This document shows positions 31,797 through 40,742 of a stretch of DNA of 64,000 nt, piece by piece. Position numbers and translations under genes: made by a program. Each line of letters opens with the position of its first letter. The stretch's first letter is position 1. Where the stretch lies: NCBI GenBank assembly GCA_963714425.1, contig CAVQOI010000007.1, positions 1 to 64,000 on the forward strand, read 5' to 3'. This DNA comes from DATCYX01 sp963714425. GTDB taxonomy: Bacteria > Chloroflexota > Anaerolineae > Anaerolineales > UBA4823. Under the pieces are notes generated by a model. It worked only from the letters and a program-made list of their open reading frames with translations. It searched no databases and was not told the DNA's origin.

Positions 31797-34418
31797 ATGA
31801 TCCCATTGTCTCTGTCTATCTCCGGCTTCCTGTCTTACCGCGACCCTGTCGAGCTGGATTTTTCCACCTTCGAGCTGGCTTGTATCTCCGGCGCCAACGG
31901 CGCAGGCAAGTCTTCGCTGCTGGATGCGATCACCTGGGCGCTCTTCGGGATTGCGCGCAAGCGTGACGACACCCTGATTAACACACAATCGGATGCAGCC
32001 GAGGTGGTTCTGATCTTCGCCTATGAGGGCAACTGCTACCGCGTGCAGCGCTCCTTGCCGCGCGGCAAGACCAGCGCCCTGGAATTCCAGATACTCCAGG
32101 ATAGAGAATTGAGAAGCGAGGGTCGAGATTGGTCAACTAATCTCCAGACTCGCCTCTCTGATCTCGGCGCCTGGAAGGCGTTGACAGAACGCACTCTGCG
32201 CGAGACCCAGAGGCGCATCGAGGGCACTTTGCGCATGGATTACGAGACGTTTACCAACGCCTCCTTCTTCCTGCAGGGCAAAGCCGACTTGTTCACCCAG
32301 CAGCGCCCCACCGACCGCAAGCGTATCCTGGCATCCATACTCGGGCTGGAGATCTGGGAGACATACCGCCAGAGAGCCGCAGAAAGGCGCAAGTCGCTAG
32401 AGGCTGAAGTTGCAGCCCTGGAGGGGCGCCTGGCGGAGATCAACACTGAGCTGGATGAGGAAAAGAAGCGCAAAGAACAGCTAAAAACCCTCAAAGTGGA
32501 ACTGGATCGGCTGGCGAAATCACGAAAGACGCAAGAGAAATCAGTGGAAAGCCTGCGCCTGCTGGCAGCGGGGCTGGCGGAAAGGCGCAAGGGTGTTGAA
32601 GCCCAGGGGCGCACCCTGCTTGCGAGCGCACAGCAGCTCGAAGCGCTAGATGGGCGGCTGGCTGCTCGAAGCCAGGAGCGCCAGCTGCACCGCCAGACAC
32701 TGGAGCGCGCCAGCGAGATCGAGGCGGCTTATAAAGACTGGCAGAAGGCACGCAATGATGTGGAGTATTGGGACGAGATCGCCGCCCGCTTCCGCGAGCA
32801 TGAGAAGCGCCGCCAGGCGCCCTTGGATGAGATCAACGCTGTGCGGGCGGCTTTAGCGCAAGAGAAACAAACCTTAGATAACCAACAAACAGCAATCAAC
32901 AATCAGCAAGCGACGATCAACAGCTTGGAATTGGAAATCGCCGATTCCGGCAAGGCTCTGGAGCGAGCTAACGACCAGCTCGCCCAGCGCGAAGCGCTGG
33001 CAGTGGAGCTAGAAAGCGCCCGACAAAGCCAGTCGGATGCCAGGGCAGAGAATCCCCTGCTGCGCGAGAAGATGGATGAGCTTAAGCAGCGCATCGACCA
33101 GCTCGACCGCGTGGAGGGCGCTGAATGCCCCACCTGCGGGCAGCCGCTGGGAGTAAGCGAGCGGCTGGCGCTGGTGGGGCGCCTGACCGATCAGGGCAAG
33201 GAGATGGGCGACCGCTTCCGCGCCAATGTGGCTCTGGTCAAAGAGACCGACCAGCACGTCAGCCGGCTGGACGAGCAGATCGCAGCTTTCGCTCGCATCG
33301 AAGCTGAACAGCGCACCCATGGCGAAAATTTAGCCCGTCTGACTGCTCGCCTGGAAGCCGCCCAGGCTGCCGTTAAGGATTGGGAAACTAGTGGGGCTCC
33401 CCGCCTGGTCGAGATCGCATTAATCCTTCAACAGGAAAATTTCTCTCCAGAGGCACGTAAGCGTTTGAGCGAGATCGACGGCGAGCTTAAAAACATTGGC
33501 TACGATGCAGCCGCGCACGACATTGCCCGAGGCAAAGTATCCGAAGGGCGGGCTGCCGAAGATTTCATGCGCGGGCTGGAGCGCGCGCAAGCAACCCTGG
33601 CGCCCCTTGAGCGTGAGATCGCCGACCTGGAGAAACAGGCCAGTGCACTCAGAGACCAGGTCAAGAGCCAGCAGTCTGAGTACGATCAGGCGGTTGCCTC
33701 CCTGGCAGCGGCGGAGGCCCAGGCGCCGGATATGGAAGCCGCCGAGGGCGAGCTACTGGATGCCCAGGAGCAGGAGAACCGCCTGCGCATGGATGTGGGT
33801 GCAGCCCAGCAGAAGGTGGACGTGCTGGGAGATCTGAAAGCCCGGCGCAAGTCGGTGGAAGCAGAGCGAGAAGAGAAAGCCCGCCTAGTGGGGCAGTATA
33901 AACAAATCGAGCGCGCCTGCAGCAAGGACGGCGTCCCTGCTCTGCTGATTGAGCAAGCCCTCCCCGAGATCGAAGGGCGCGCCAATAGCATCTTAGAGCG
34001 CCTGAGCGCGGGTGGGATGTCGGTGCGCTTCGTCACCCAGGCTGCCTACAAAGACCGCCGCCGCGAGGACTTGCGCGAGACCCTGGATATTCAGATTTCC
34101 GATGGGGCGGGGACACGCGATTACGAGATGTTCTCCGGGGGAGAGGCCTTCCGGGTAAATTTCGCCATCCGCCTGGCGCTGTCTGAGGTGCTGGCGCAAC
34201 GGGCCGGCGCCCGCCTGCAGACCCTGGTGATCGACGAGGGCTTCGGCAGCCAGGATGCCCTGGGACGCCAGCGGCTTATAGAAGCCATCAACCTGGTGCG
34301 CCCGGATTTTGCCAAGGTCCTGGTCATCACCCATATCGACGAGCTGAAAGACGCCTTTCCCTCACGCATCGAGGTGGAGAAAAGCGAGCGCGGGTCTACG
34401 TTCAGGGTGGTTTCGTAA
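31797..34418 (+). CDS. sbcC: SbcC-like SMC-family exonuclease ATPase
   Basis: The best start is the ATG at 31797 (M-I-P-L-S-L-S-I-S-G-F-L-S-Y), giving 873 aa. The Rad50-type ATPase head is split: Walker A G-A-N-G-A-G-K-S-S near 35 and, at the C-terminus, signature FSGGEAFRVNFA with Walker B L-V-I-D-E-G-F-G. Two long coiled coils flank a CPTC zinc hook (about residue 443). With SbcD (Mre11) it would cut DNA hairpins and ends. No sbcD is adjacent. Two stretches (about 100-125 and 360-380) look like inserted low-complexity sequence. Confidence 0.88.
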   Translation: MIPLSLSISGFLSYRDPVELDFSTFELACISGANGAGKSSLLDAITWALFGIARKRDDTLINTQSDAAEVVLIFAYEGNCYRVQRSLPRGKTSALEFQILQDRELRSEGRDWSTNLQTRLSDLGAWKALTERTLRETQRRIEGTLRMDYETFTNASFFLQGKADLFTQQRPTDRKRILASILGLEIWETYRQRAAERRKSLEAEVAALEGRLAEINTELDEEKKRKEQLKTLKVELDRLAKSRKTQEKSVESLRLLAAGLAERRKGVEAQGRTLLASAQQLEALDGRLAARSQERQLHRQTLERASEIEAAYKDWQKARNDVEYWDEIAARFREHEKRRQAPLDEINAVRAALAQEKQTLDNQQTAINNQQATINSLELEIADSGKALERANDQLAQREALAVELESARQSQSDARAENPLLREKMDELKQRIDQLDRVEGAECPTCGQPLGVSERLALVGRLTDQGKEMGDRFRANVALVKETDQHVSRLDEQIAAFARIEAEQRTHGENLARLTARLEAAQAAVKDWETSGAPRLVEIALILQQENFSPEARKRLSEIDGELKNIGYDAAAHDIARGKVSEGRAAEDFMRGLERAQATLAPLEREIADLEKQASALRDQVKSQQSEYDQAVASLAAAEAQAPDMEAAEGELLDAQEQENRLRMDVGAAQQKVDVLGDLKARRKSVEAEREEKARLVGQYKQIERACSKDGVPALLIEQALPEIEGRANSILERLSAGGMSVRFVTQAAYKDRRREDLRETLDIQISDGAGTRDYEMFSGGEAFRVNFAIRLALSEVLAQRAGARLQTLVIDEGFGSQDALGRQRLIEAINLVRPDFAKVLVITHIDELKDAFPSRIEVEKSERGSTFRVVS

Positions 34419-34516
34419 ATTACACCGCTGAGAATGCTAAGTACAAAGAGATGGAACAACCCAAGAATATTCACCACAGAGAACGCGGAGAGCGCTGAGA
34501 TCGGTCGAGGCTTGCT

Positions 34517-35077
34517 ATGGATCATTACGAGGGCCAATATTATCATGTCTTTAACCGTGGGGCCAATCGTGAACCAATTTTTGCTTGCCAAGAAAACTAC
34601 ATATTTTTACTTCGACAGATTAAACATTTTCTACCCGATCATCCATTGACAATGATCGCTTATTGCCTGATGCCAAATCATTACCATTTTCTCATTCGAG
34701 TTGAAAACGATAATGCTCTATCGCCATTTATTCAACGTCTTTTCAATAGCTATTCACAAGCATACAACCGTCAACAGAATCGCAGCGGAACATTGTTTGA
34801 GGGAAGGGTAAAAAGTAAACTTGTCGAGAGAGATGGTTATCTTATTCACATTGCGCGTTACATCCACTTAAACCCAGTGCAAGCGGGCTTAGTAGAAAAT
34901 CCTGAAGATTGGCCATACAGTAATTATAGGGAGTGGATAGGATTACGGAAAGGAGCTTTGTTTGACTCTGAATTTGTTTATGAGATTTTCTCCAGCTCAA
35001 AAGATTACCGCGTATTTGTGCGCTCTGAGGTGCCTTCAACTATTCAGAAGAAATTGGTGGACTATTATTTGGAGTAA
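34517..35077 (+). CDS. REP-associated tyrosine transposase (RAYT / TnpA-REP)
   Basis: The 186-aa Y1-family protein has H-V-F-N-R-G near the start, and the HUH motif in MPNHYHFLI (about residue 55). The probable catalytic Tyr is in NSYSQAYN, followed by G-T-L-F-E-G-R, R-Y-I-H-L-N-P-V-Q-A-G-L and W-P-Y-S-N-Y. RAYTs are single-copy domesticated relatives of IS200/IS605 transposases thought to spread REP palindromes. A perfect 16-bp palindrome lies 10 nt after its stop, and its GC content is lower than that of its neighbours. Confidence 0.9.
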   Translation: MDHYEGQYYHVFNRGANREPIFACQENYIFLLRQIKHFLPDHPLTMIAYCLMPNHYHFLIRVENDNALSPFIQRLFNSYSQAYNRQQNRSGTLFEGRVKSKLVERDGYLIHIARYIHLNPVQAGLVENPEDWPYSNYREWIGLRKGALFDSEFVYEIFSSSKDYRVFVRSEVPSTIQKKLVDYYLE

Positions 35078-35086
35078 TGATCAGGC

Positions 35087-35119
35087 AACCTTGCGAAGGT
35101 TTGAAACCTTCGCAAGGTT
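35087..35119. repeat. perfect palindrome beside the RAYT gene
   Basis: Arms 35087-35102 and 35104-35119 pair over 16 bp around a single G and contain CCTTGCGAAGG. Its position directly after the RAYT gene makes it the likely cognate REP. Related arms are at 20675, 42146 and 47826. Confidence 0.75.
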
Positions 35120-35144
35120 ACTGCGTTCTCCGCGGTAAAATCCC

Positions 35145-35885
35145 GTGACAGTCCTCGAAACAACTAACCTTACCAAACAATACCGCATGGGCGAGGTGAC
35201 CGTCGCTGCCCTGGACGGGGTGGACTTCAGCGTGGCGAGGGGCGAGTTCGTCGCCATAATGGGACCCTCGGGTTCGGGCAAGTCTACCTTGCTGCACCTG
35301 CTGGGCGGGTTGGACGCGCCTACTTCGGGTGAGGTCATCCTGGCAGGGCAGCCGCTCTCCAAGCTGAGCGACGACGAGATCACGCGTTTCCGCCGCCAGA
35401 AGATCGGCTTTATCTTCCAGTTCTACAACCTGCTGCCAACACTCAATGCCGCTGAGAATGTAGCCCTGCCGCTTCTCATCGAAGGGACTCCAGCGGCGGA
35501 GTATCAGAGCCGTGTGCAGGAATTGCTTCGCCGCGTAGACCTGGAGCCGCGCTCCGGTCACCTGCCCGATCAGCTCTCAGGAGGGCAGCAGCAACGCGTG
35601 GCCATTGCCCGCGCCTTTGCCAACAACCCGGAGATTGTGCTGGCAGACGAGCCCACCGGCAACTTAGATTCAAGATCCGGCACCGCCATCCTGGAGCTGC
35701 TGCGCCTGACCTGCCGCGAGCTTGGCGCCACTATCATTATGGTCACACATGACCCGCGGGCAGCGTCCTACGCCGACCGGGTGGTCTTTCTCAAGGATGG
35801 GCGCATCGTGCACTACCTGCACGATGGGACGGAGGGGGTGCCTGTCAACAAGATCATTGATGTGATGGCATCACTCGAGTTGTAG
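35145..35885 (+). CDS. ABC transporter ATP-binding protein, MacB/LolD type
   Basis: The GTG start at 35145 gives 246 aa: Walker A GPSGSGKST (about 39), Q-loop F-Q-F-Y-N-L, signature LSGGQQQR and Walker B I-V-L-A-D-E-P-T-G-N-L-D. The switch His is in V-T-H-D-P-R. The sequence belongs to the MacB/LolD/FtsE-like family that drives mechanotransmission type ABC systems. It works with the FtsX-domain permease gene 113 nt downstream, probably for lipoprotein, peptide or lipid export. Substrate is unknown. Confidence 0.92.
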   Translation: MTVLETTNLTKQYRMGEVTVAALDGVDFSVARGEFVAIMGPSGSGKSTLLHLLGGLDAPTSGEVILAGQPLSKLSDDEITRFRRQKIGFIFQFYNLLPTLNAAENVALPLLIEGTPAAEYQSRVQELLRRVDLEPRSGHLPDQLSGGQQQRVAIARAFANNPEIVLADEPTGNLDSRSGTAILELLRLTCRELGATIIMVTHDPRAASYADRVVFLKDGRIVHYLHDGTEGVPVNKIIDVMASLEL

Positions 35886-35998
35886 GTTGAAGGTTGCAGG
35901 ATGAAAGTTGGTGAACGTGCTAACCTTCTTGGGAAACTCGCTCCCCACCTCCAGATGCAGCAACCGTCAACACTCAACTGATAAACTTCCAACCGCCT

Positions 35999-38611
35999 AT
36001 GAATTTTCGCTCCCTGCTCACCCCACTTTTCCTCGCCCGGCGCAATTTGCGCGCCCGGCGCTGGCGGACGTTGCTCACCCTGCTTGGCATCGTCCTGGGC
36101 GTGGCAGTGGTGCTGGCTATCCAGGTGACCAACGAGAGCACGCTGGATTCCTTGCGGCAGACTTTCAATCGCGCCACTGGGCAGGCCAGCTTGCTGGTCG
36201 TCCCCGCCAACCCCGGCGCAGAGCGGTTGGATGTGGATACGCTTTACCACATAGAAGACGCGCCTGGTGTGCTGACTGCAGCGCCCTCAGTGCGCGTACA
36301 GACACTACTCGCCAGCGAAGCCAAGTCCTGGCAGATCGCCCTTTCGATGACCGGCCTGGCGGAGGGGAATATCTTCCTGCTGTATGGCGTGGACCCCGAG
36401 CTTGACCCGCTGGTGCGTGTCTATGCCCTCAGCAGCGGGCGCATGCCGCGCCCCGGCCAGTTCGAAACCGTAGTGCCAGCCAAGTACGCCGAGGAGAAAG
36501 AGCTTGAGCTAGGGGACGATCTAGAGGTGCTTACCCCGGATGACAGCGCTCGCCTGGAGATCGTCGGCATGCTCGCCGATGAAGGTGTCGCCCTGCTCAA
36601 CGACGGTGTTGTGGCATTTGCGCCGGTGGATGTGGTGCAGGACCAGTTCGAGCTTGGCGATGGAATCGACGAGATCAGCCTGCGTGTCCCAAGCGCGATC
36701 AGTGACGAGCCACCTGCGCTGGAGGACTTAAAAGATCGCCTAGATGCCCGCGTTGGGAAGGATGCTGATGTGATCTACCCGGCAGCGCGCGGCCAGCTCG
36801 TCAGCCAGATGATGGCTACCTACCAGCTCGGGTTGAACTTCTTCTCGATCATTGCAGTGTTCGTGGGAGCATTCCTGATCTATAACACCTTCTCTATGAC
36901 CATTGTAGAGCGCACGCGTGAGATCGGCATGCTGCGGGCGGTTGGGATGGGGCGGAAAGGGATCCTGCAAATGGTGTTATCGGAGGCGCTGCTCTTCTCA
37001 ATCGTCGGCTCGACACTGGGGGTGGGGGCAGGGTTGGCGCTGGCGCGTGGGCTGATACGCATCGTCGGCGACGTGATCGTCCCCATCGAAGAGATGGGCA
37101 GCTTACCGCTGAGCGGGCTGCTGCAGAGCCTGGGAGTAGGGTTGGGCGTGACCCTGGGCGCGGCGCTCTTCCCTGCATTGCGCGCGGCACGCATCACCCC
37201 CATGCAGGCGATGCGGGTGCGCAGCCGTAGTGTCGAGCGCATACACCCGCGAGTATGGATCGCCGGGCTGGTCCTGCTGCTTGTAGGCTATATTGCACTG
37301 TACCGCGTGGTTTGGCCGCAAGCCATCCTCTTCCCTGCAGGGAGCGCGTCAATCATGTTGCTGCTGCTGGGAGCAACCCTGACGGTAGCCCTGGCGGCGC
37401 CTCCCCTGGAGCGTCTCTCCCGCCCGCTGGCAAGATGGCTGTACGGGCGCGAAGGCGCCCTGGGTGCAGCCAATGTGCGCCGCTCGGTAAGCCGCACCAC
37501 CCTGACCGTAGCGTCCCTGATGGTGGCGCTGACCATGATCATCGGGATCAACTCGCTGGCGTTTTCCTTCTCCGAGGATATGACCGCCTGGATCATCAAC
37601 GCTCTGGGCGGCGACTTGTACGTGCGCTCACCCATCCCCATGCGCGAGTCCTTCGGTCGCCAGCTAGCCAATGTGCCGGGCGTGGCGGCGGTCACGCCCA
37701 CCCGGTTGGTCTCGGTGCGGGCAGCGAGGCGCTCTTTGCCACCCGATAAAGAGTCCGACGACCGCATCACCTTTAACGCCCTGGAGCCAGCTACTTTCCG
37801 CCAGATCGGGGATATGGAATTCGCCACTGGTCAGGGCAACCCTGAGACCAGCTGGCCGCAGCTGATGGCGGGGGAGGCCGTGTTCATCTCCAACGTGGTC
37901 GCCGACCGCTACGAGTTGTTGCAGGGTGATACGATTTACCTGCGCACACGCCGCGGCGAGCAAGGCTTCACGATCGCCGGTGTGGTGATGGACTTCACCG
38001 GGCAAGGACAGATGGTGTATGGCACCTACCAGGTGCTGGACCGCTGGTTCGGGGAGAGCGGCGCCGACCGCTTTACTATCAAAGTGGCGCCGGGATATTC
38101 AGTGGAATCAGTAGGTCAGGAGATCGAGCGGCGCTACCAGAAGCGCCAGAATATCAGCGTGCAGACCACGCAGGACTTCAAGGACAGCATCCTCAACTTG
38201 ATGTACCAGTCGTTCCGCCTGTTCGACGTGCTCAGCCTGATCGGGGTGATCATCGGGGCGCTGGGGGTGATTAACACGCTGACCATGAACGTGCTGGAGC
38301 GCACGCGCGAGATTGGCGGTCTGCGCTCGCTGGGCATGATCCGCCGGCAGGTGCTGCGCATGGTGCTGGCGGAGGCGCTGGCGCTGGGGGTGATGGGCGG
38401 CATCTACGGGCTGGGCTTCGGCTACGTGATCGCCGAGGTGATGATCCGCGGCACCAACCTGATGATCGGATACGACCTGGAGTACCTGTTTACGGCGCAG
38501 CCCTACGTCATCGGGGCGATCATCGCCCTTCTGGTGGCGCAGGTGGCGGCTTTCTACCCGGCGCGGCGGGCGGCGCACGTGAATATTGTGGAGGCGATCA
38601 AGTACGAGTAG
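35999..38611 (+). CDS. FtsX-domain ABC permease, duplicated (MacB/LolC-like)
   Basis: The 870-aa permease contains an N-terminal helix (about 20-45), an extracytoplasmic MacB-PCD domain (about 50-270) and a first FtsX domain of three helices (about 285-400). A linker with two helices follows (about 420-470). A second extracytoplasmic region and a second FtsX domain end it (about 740-865; G-A-L-G-V-I-N-T-L-T-M-N-V-L-E-R-T-R-E-I-G-G-L-R-S-L-G). This 10-helix layout is typical of large bacterial and archaeal lipoprotein or antimicrobial exporters. It is paired with the ATPase gene upstream. Confidence 0.9.
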   Translation: MNFRSLLTPLFLARRNLRARRWRTLLTLLGIVLGVAVVLAIQVTNESTLDSLRQTFNRATGQASLLVVPANPGAERLDVDTLYHIEDAPGVLTAAPSVRVQTLLASEAKSWQIALSMTGLAEGNIFLLYGVDPELDPLVRVYALSSGRMPRPGQFETVVPAKYAEEKELELGDDLEVLTPDDSARLEIVGMLADEGVALLNDGVVAFAPVDVVQDQFELGDGIDEISLRVPSAISDEPPALEDLKDRLDARVGKDADVIYPAARGQLVSQMMATYQLGLNFFSIIAVFVGAFLIYNTFSMTIVERTREIGMLRAVGMGRKGILQMVLSEALLFSIVGSTLGVGAGLALARGLIRIVGDVIVPIEEMGSLPLSGLLQSLGVGLGVTLGAALFPALRAARITPMQAMRVRSRSVERIHPRVWIAGLVLLLVGYIALYRVVWPQAILFPAGSASIMLLLLGATLTVALAAPPLERLSRPLARWLYGREGALGAANVRRSVSRTTLTVASLMVALTMIIGINSLAFSFSEDMTAWIINALGGDLYVRSPIPMRESFGRQLANVPGVAAVTPTRLVSVRAARRSLPPDKESDDRITFNALEPATFRQIGDMEFATGQGNPETSWPQLMAGEAVFISNVVADRYELLQGDTIYLRTRRGEQGFTIAGVVMDFTGQGQMVYGTYQVLDRWFGESGADRFTIKVAPGYSVESVGQEIERRYQKRQNISVQTTQDFKDSILNLMYQSFRLFDVLSLIGVIIGALGVINTLTMNVLERTREIGGLRSLGMIRRQVLRMVLAEALALGVMGGIYGLGFGYVIAEVMIRGTNLMIGYDLEYLFTAQPYVIGAIIALLVAQVAAFYPARRAAHVNIVEAIKYE

Positions 38612-38620
38612 GGAAGAGGG

Positions 38621-38673
38621 GGAATTTTGAAATTTTGCAAGCGGAAAAGTGGATTTTTATGGAAACAATTCAT
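38621..38673 (+). repeat. diverged 52-bp repeat, copy B
   Basis: Resembles 20373-20424 with scattered mismatches, running from GGAATTTTGAAAT to CAATTCAT. It sits directly after the permease gene. Confidence 0.4.
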
Positions 38674-39086
38674 AAGGCGCACTTGCGTGTGCGACTACGA
38701 TCAGGATTCTTTAACCACAGATACACACCTGCTTGACTGTCTACTTCGCCGCCTTTGGCGGCTCGTAGATGCTACGCAATGCTCCGCGACGGCTCGCAGG
38801 CGCTACGCGGCCAATGAACACGGATACGAAAAGGAAAGCCGTTAACCCTGAAGGAGGCGCCATATTTTATCGGCATTCTTGGATAACCGATTCAGATAAA
38901 TAGATTTCACATGAATATTAAATGTAATATCGGCTTATTTAAGCGGTAAGAATCTATTCACTCTCTCCCAACTAGAAAATTTAGGAAGGACGGGTATTGA
39001 AACTTGACTACGCGCTACTATCGTCGGCAGTATCTGCGCTCCCGACAGGAGTGAAATCCATTAGGGACTGTCGATTATAAGTTGCC
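38674..39086. other. intergenic stretch without a gene
   Basis: The stretch holds short fragments of mobile-type intergenic words (an ACCACAGATACACACC string at 38712, and a GGCTCGCAGGCGCTACGCGG string at 38792 that resembles the insert in compound elements 4 and 7). An AT-rich region runs to the start of the toxin-antitoxin island. No supported coding frame is seen. Confidence 0.5.
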
Positions 39087-39320
39087 TTATTTTTTGTAAT
39101 GAGGATTATTTACGTAGTGCCCCTGAACATAGGTTCCGTCTTTGCGCGTGTACCCACCTCGCCAATACCGTTTACGGGTATTAGGAGCAGGACGTGGGCT
39201 GCTGTCCGATGGGCTCGGACGATACTTATTGCTTCGTGGACGCGATGCACCCGGTATATGGACCGTGGCCCGCTCTTGAGTCCATGAGCAACTCCGATGA
39301 CTACCACTACCCTTTGCCAT
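39087..39320 (-). CDS. small basic protein with a C-terminal RKDGTYV motif
   Basis: The 77-aa protein is very basic and rich in Ser and Pro. Its C-terminal segment G-Y-T-R-K-D-G-T-Y-V-Q-G-H-Y-V-N-N-P-H-Y is a motif seen in many short bacterial proteins of unknown function. AGGAGA lies about 13 nt before the ATG. It begins 20 nt after the Panacea antitoxin gene and so is the third gene of that operon. Whether it acts in the toxin-antitoxin module is unknown. Confidence 0.6.
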   Translation of the reverse strand: MAKGSGSHRSCSWTQERATVHIPGASRPRSNKYRPSPSDSSPRPAPNTRKRYWRGGYTRKDGTYVQGHYVNNPHYKK

Positions 39321-39340
39321 ATACTTCTTATCTCCTTGAC

Positions 39341-40339
39341 TTAAATTCTTAATTCTTCAGCATACGTATAAGAGATTATTTCGCCATTTTGCGTGGCCTG
39401 ATACCCTCGTTCTTGATGGGAAAAGTCCATGATTTGTTTCGTATTGTAATCCTTAAAGTACTCATTGACTTGTAACAATGTTTTAATTTCGCCGACAGTT
39501 AGGAGAGAATGATCGGGTTCTCCTTCATAAACAAAGTAATCCCCCCCACAATCCAAATTATCCTCTTCTTTTCGTAAAGCTGGGTCTTTAGCCAATAAAC
39601 TTTCATAAAGCAACTCATATTGATCAGGTACCGGTCCATACGGTAAATGTGCATAATTTAAACCAGTGATCGATACAGTTTGATCTTTGAAATGTTTAAA
39701 ATCCGCATAGAAAAGAAGTTTATTGAGTTTGGTCTTATAAACACGAAACTTATAAGTAAGTATTTGAACTGCACAGAGAACCTTTCTGAAATCCAATGGC
39801 CGATATCCATTTAGGAGATTGGGTTCCAGGGAATACCACTTTCCTCTAGATTTTAGAAGTCTCAATAATTCGGTGCTTTCAACTTCAACCCTTAATTGGT
39901 GGAGAATACGCTCCCTTTTTTCTTGAATGAGCACTTCGGGTTTTTCCTGAATAATCTTTAACAAGTTGTATGGTTCAAGAATCAAGCGAAGGGCTGTATC
40001 ATGGGCTTCATCCTGTAAGGCACCTCCTTCATATCTGCTAACAGTAGCGCCACCGAATCCTAGTAAATCACACAATTCTTTCTGAGTGAGGTCATACCTT
40101 TCACGAAACGCTCGTATTTGTTCGGGTTGTATCATCCCCTTGCGACGGCGATATACTCTATAGGCAATTGCAAGGGGATCATAAGCAGGGTCGGGGTTAT
40201 CAAAATCCTCTCCACATTCCAAACATTGAAATCTATCTACTTCAATAGGAATACTTTCCCCTTTTATAATAATTTCCTCCATATTGTGGATGTGAACCAG
40301 CTCCGTTTCCCTTTCGCATGTTGGGCAGAAGCCTTTCAT
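39341..40339 (-). CDS. antitoxin: MqsA-like zinc/HTH domain fused to Panacea (DUF4065)
   Basis: The 332-aa protein has an N-terminal zinc ribbon (Cys5, Cys8 and C-L-E-C near 39-42). An HTH follows (about 75-105; I-R-A-F-R-E-R-Y-D-L-T-Q-K-E-L-C-D-L-L), as in MqsA antitoxins. The C-terminal Panacea/DUF4065 domain (about 195-310) includes K-L-N-K-L-L-F-Y-A-D-F and L-P-Y-G-P-V-P-D. Panacea domains neutralise diverse toxins. The toxin-like gene lies 40 nt upstream. The antitoxin probably also represses the operon through its HTH. Confidence 0.88.
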   Translation of the reverse strand: MKGFCPTCERETELVHIHNMEEIIIKGESIPIEVDRFQCLECGEDFDNPDPAYDPLAIAYRVYRRRKGMIQPEQIRAFRERYDLTQKELCDLLGFGGATVSRYEGGALQDEAHDTALRLILEPYNLLKIIQEKPEVLIQEKRERILHQLRVEVESTELLRLLKSRGKWYSLEPNLLNGYRPLDFRKVLCAVQILTYKFRVYKTKLNKLLFYADFKHFKDQTVSITGLNYAHLPYGPVPDQYELLYESLLAKDPALRKEEDNLDCGGDYFVYEGEPDHSLLTVGEIKTLLQVNEYFKDYNTKQIMDFSHQERGYQATQNGEIISYTYAEELRI

Positions 40340-40379
40340 TTCACTTCTCGCTTTCTCATATTAATATATGACAAGACAA

Positions 40380-40742
40380 TTATTTTAGTGGATGGGAAAG
40401 TGGTTCTGAAGCCTGATGAAACGAGATACATTTAGCCTGCCGAATTATTGTTTCGGTTCCTGAGGGGACATATTCGACGATTTTGAGCTTTATATAAATT
40501 TCGACGCTATTAACTTCCTTCCCAAATACCCAAACGTGACCTGCACGATCGATGTCTGGCTCTGGGCCAGAGGAATAATCCTCCACTGCTAGAGCTAGGA
40601 TTACATTTCGCCTATCATCAAATGTCAAACCCATATCAATTAGCGCCTGCTGATTGACCACTCGAGAGGCCACAAAGAGCTTGCTTTGAGCAAGGCTTTT
40701 AAAATCTCTAAGAAATCGTGCTACATTGATTTCCTCGTCCAA
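40380..40742 (-). CDS. MqsR-family-like toxin
   Basis: The 120-aa protein starts at TTG 40742 with GGAG about 10 nt upstream; no ATG is available. The pattern V-E-D-Y-S-S-G-P-E-P-D, then G-H-V-W-V-F-G-K, V-E-I-Y-I-K-L-K-I and A-K-C-I-S-F-H-Q-A matches proteins annotated as MqsR-family toxins paired with MqsA-type antitoxins. Such toxins are mRNA endonucleases; activity here is inferred. It is first in the operon toxin - antitoxin - small basic protein. Confidence 0.75.
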   Translation of the reverse strand: MDEEINVARFLRDFKSLAQSKLFVASRVVNQQALIDMGLTFDDRRNVILALAVEDYSSGPEPDIDRAGHVWVFGKEVNSVEIYIKLKIVEYVPSGTETIIRQAKCISFHQASEPLSHPLK

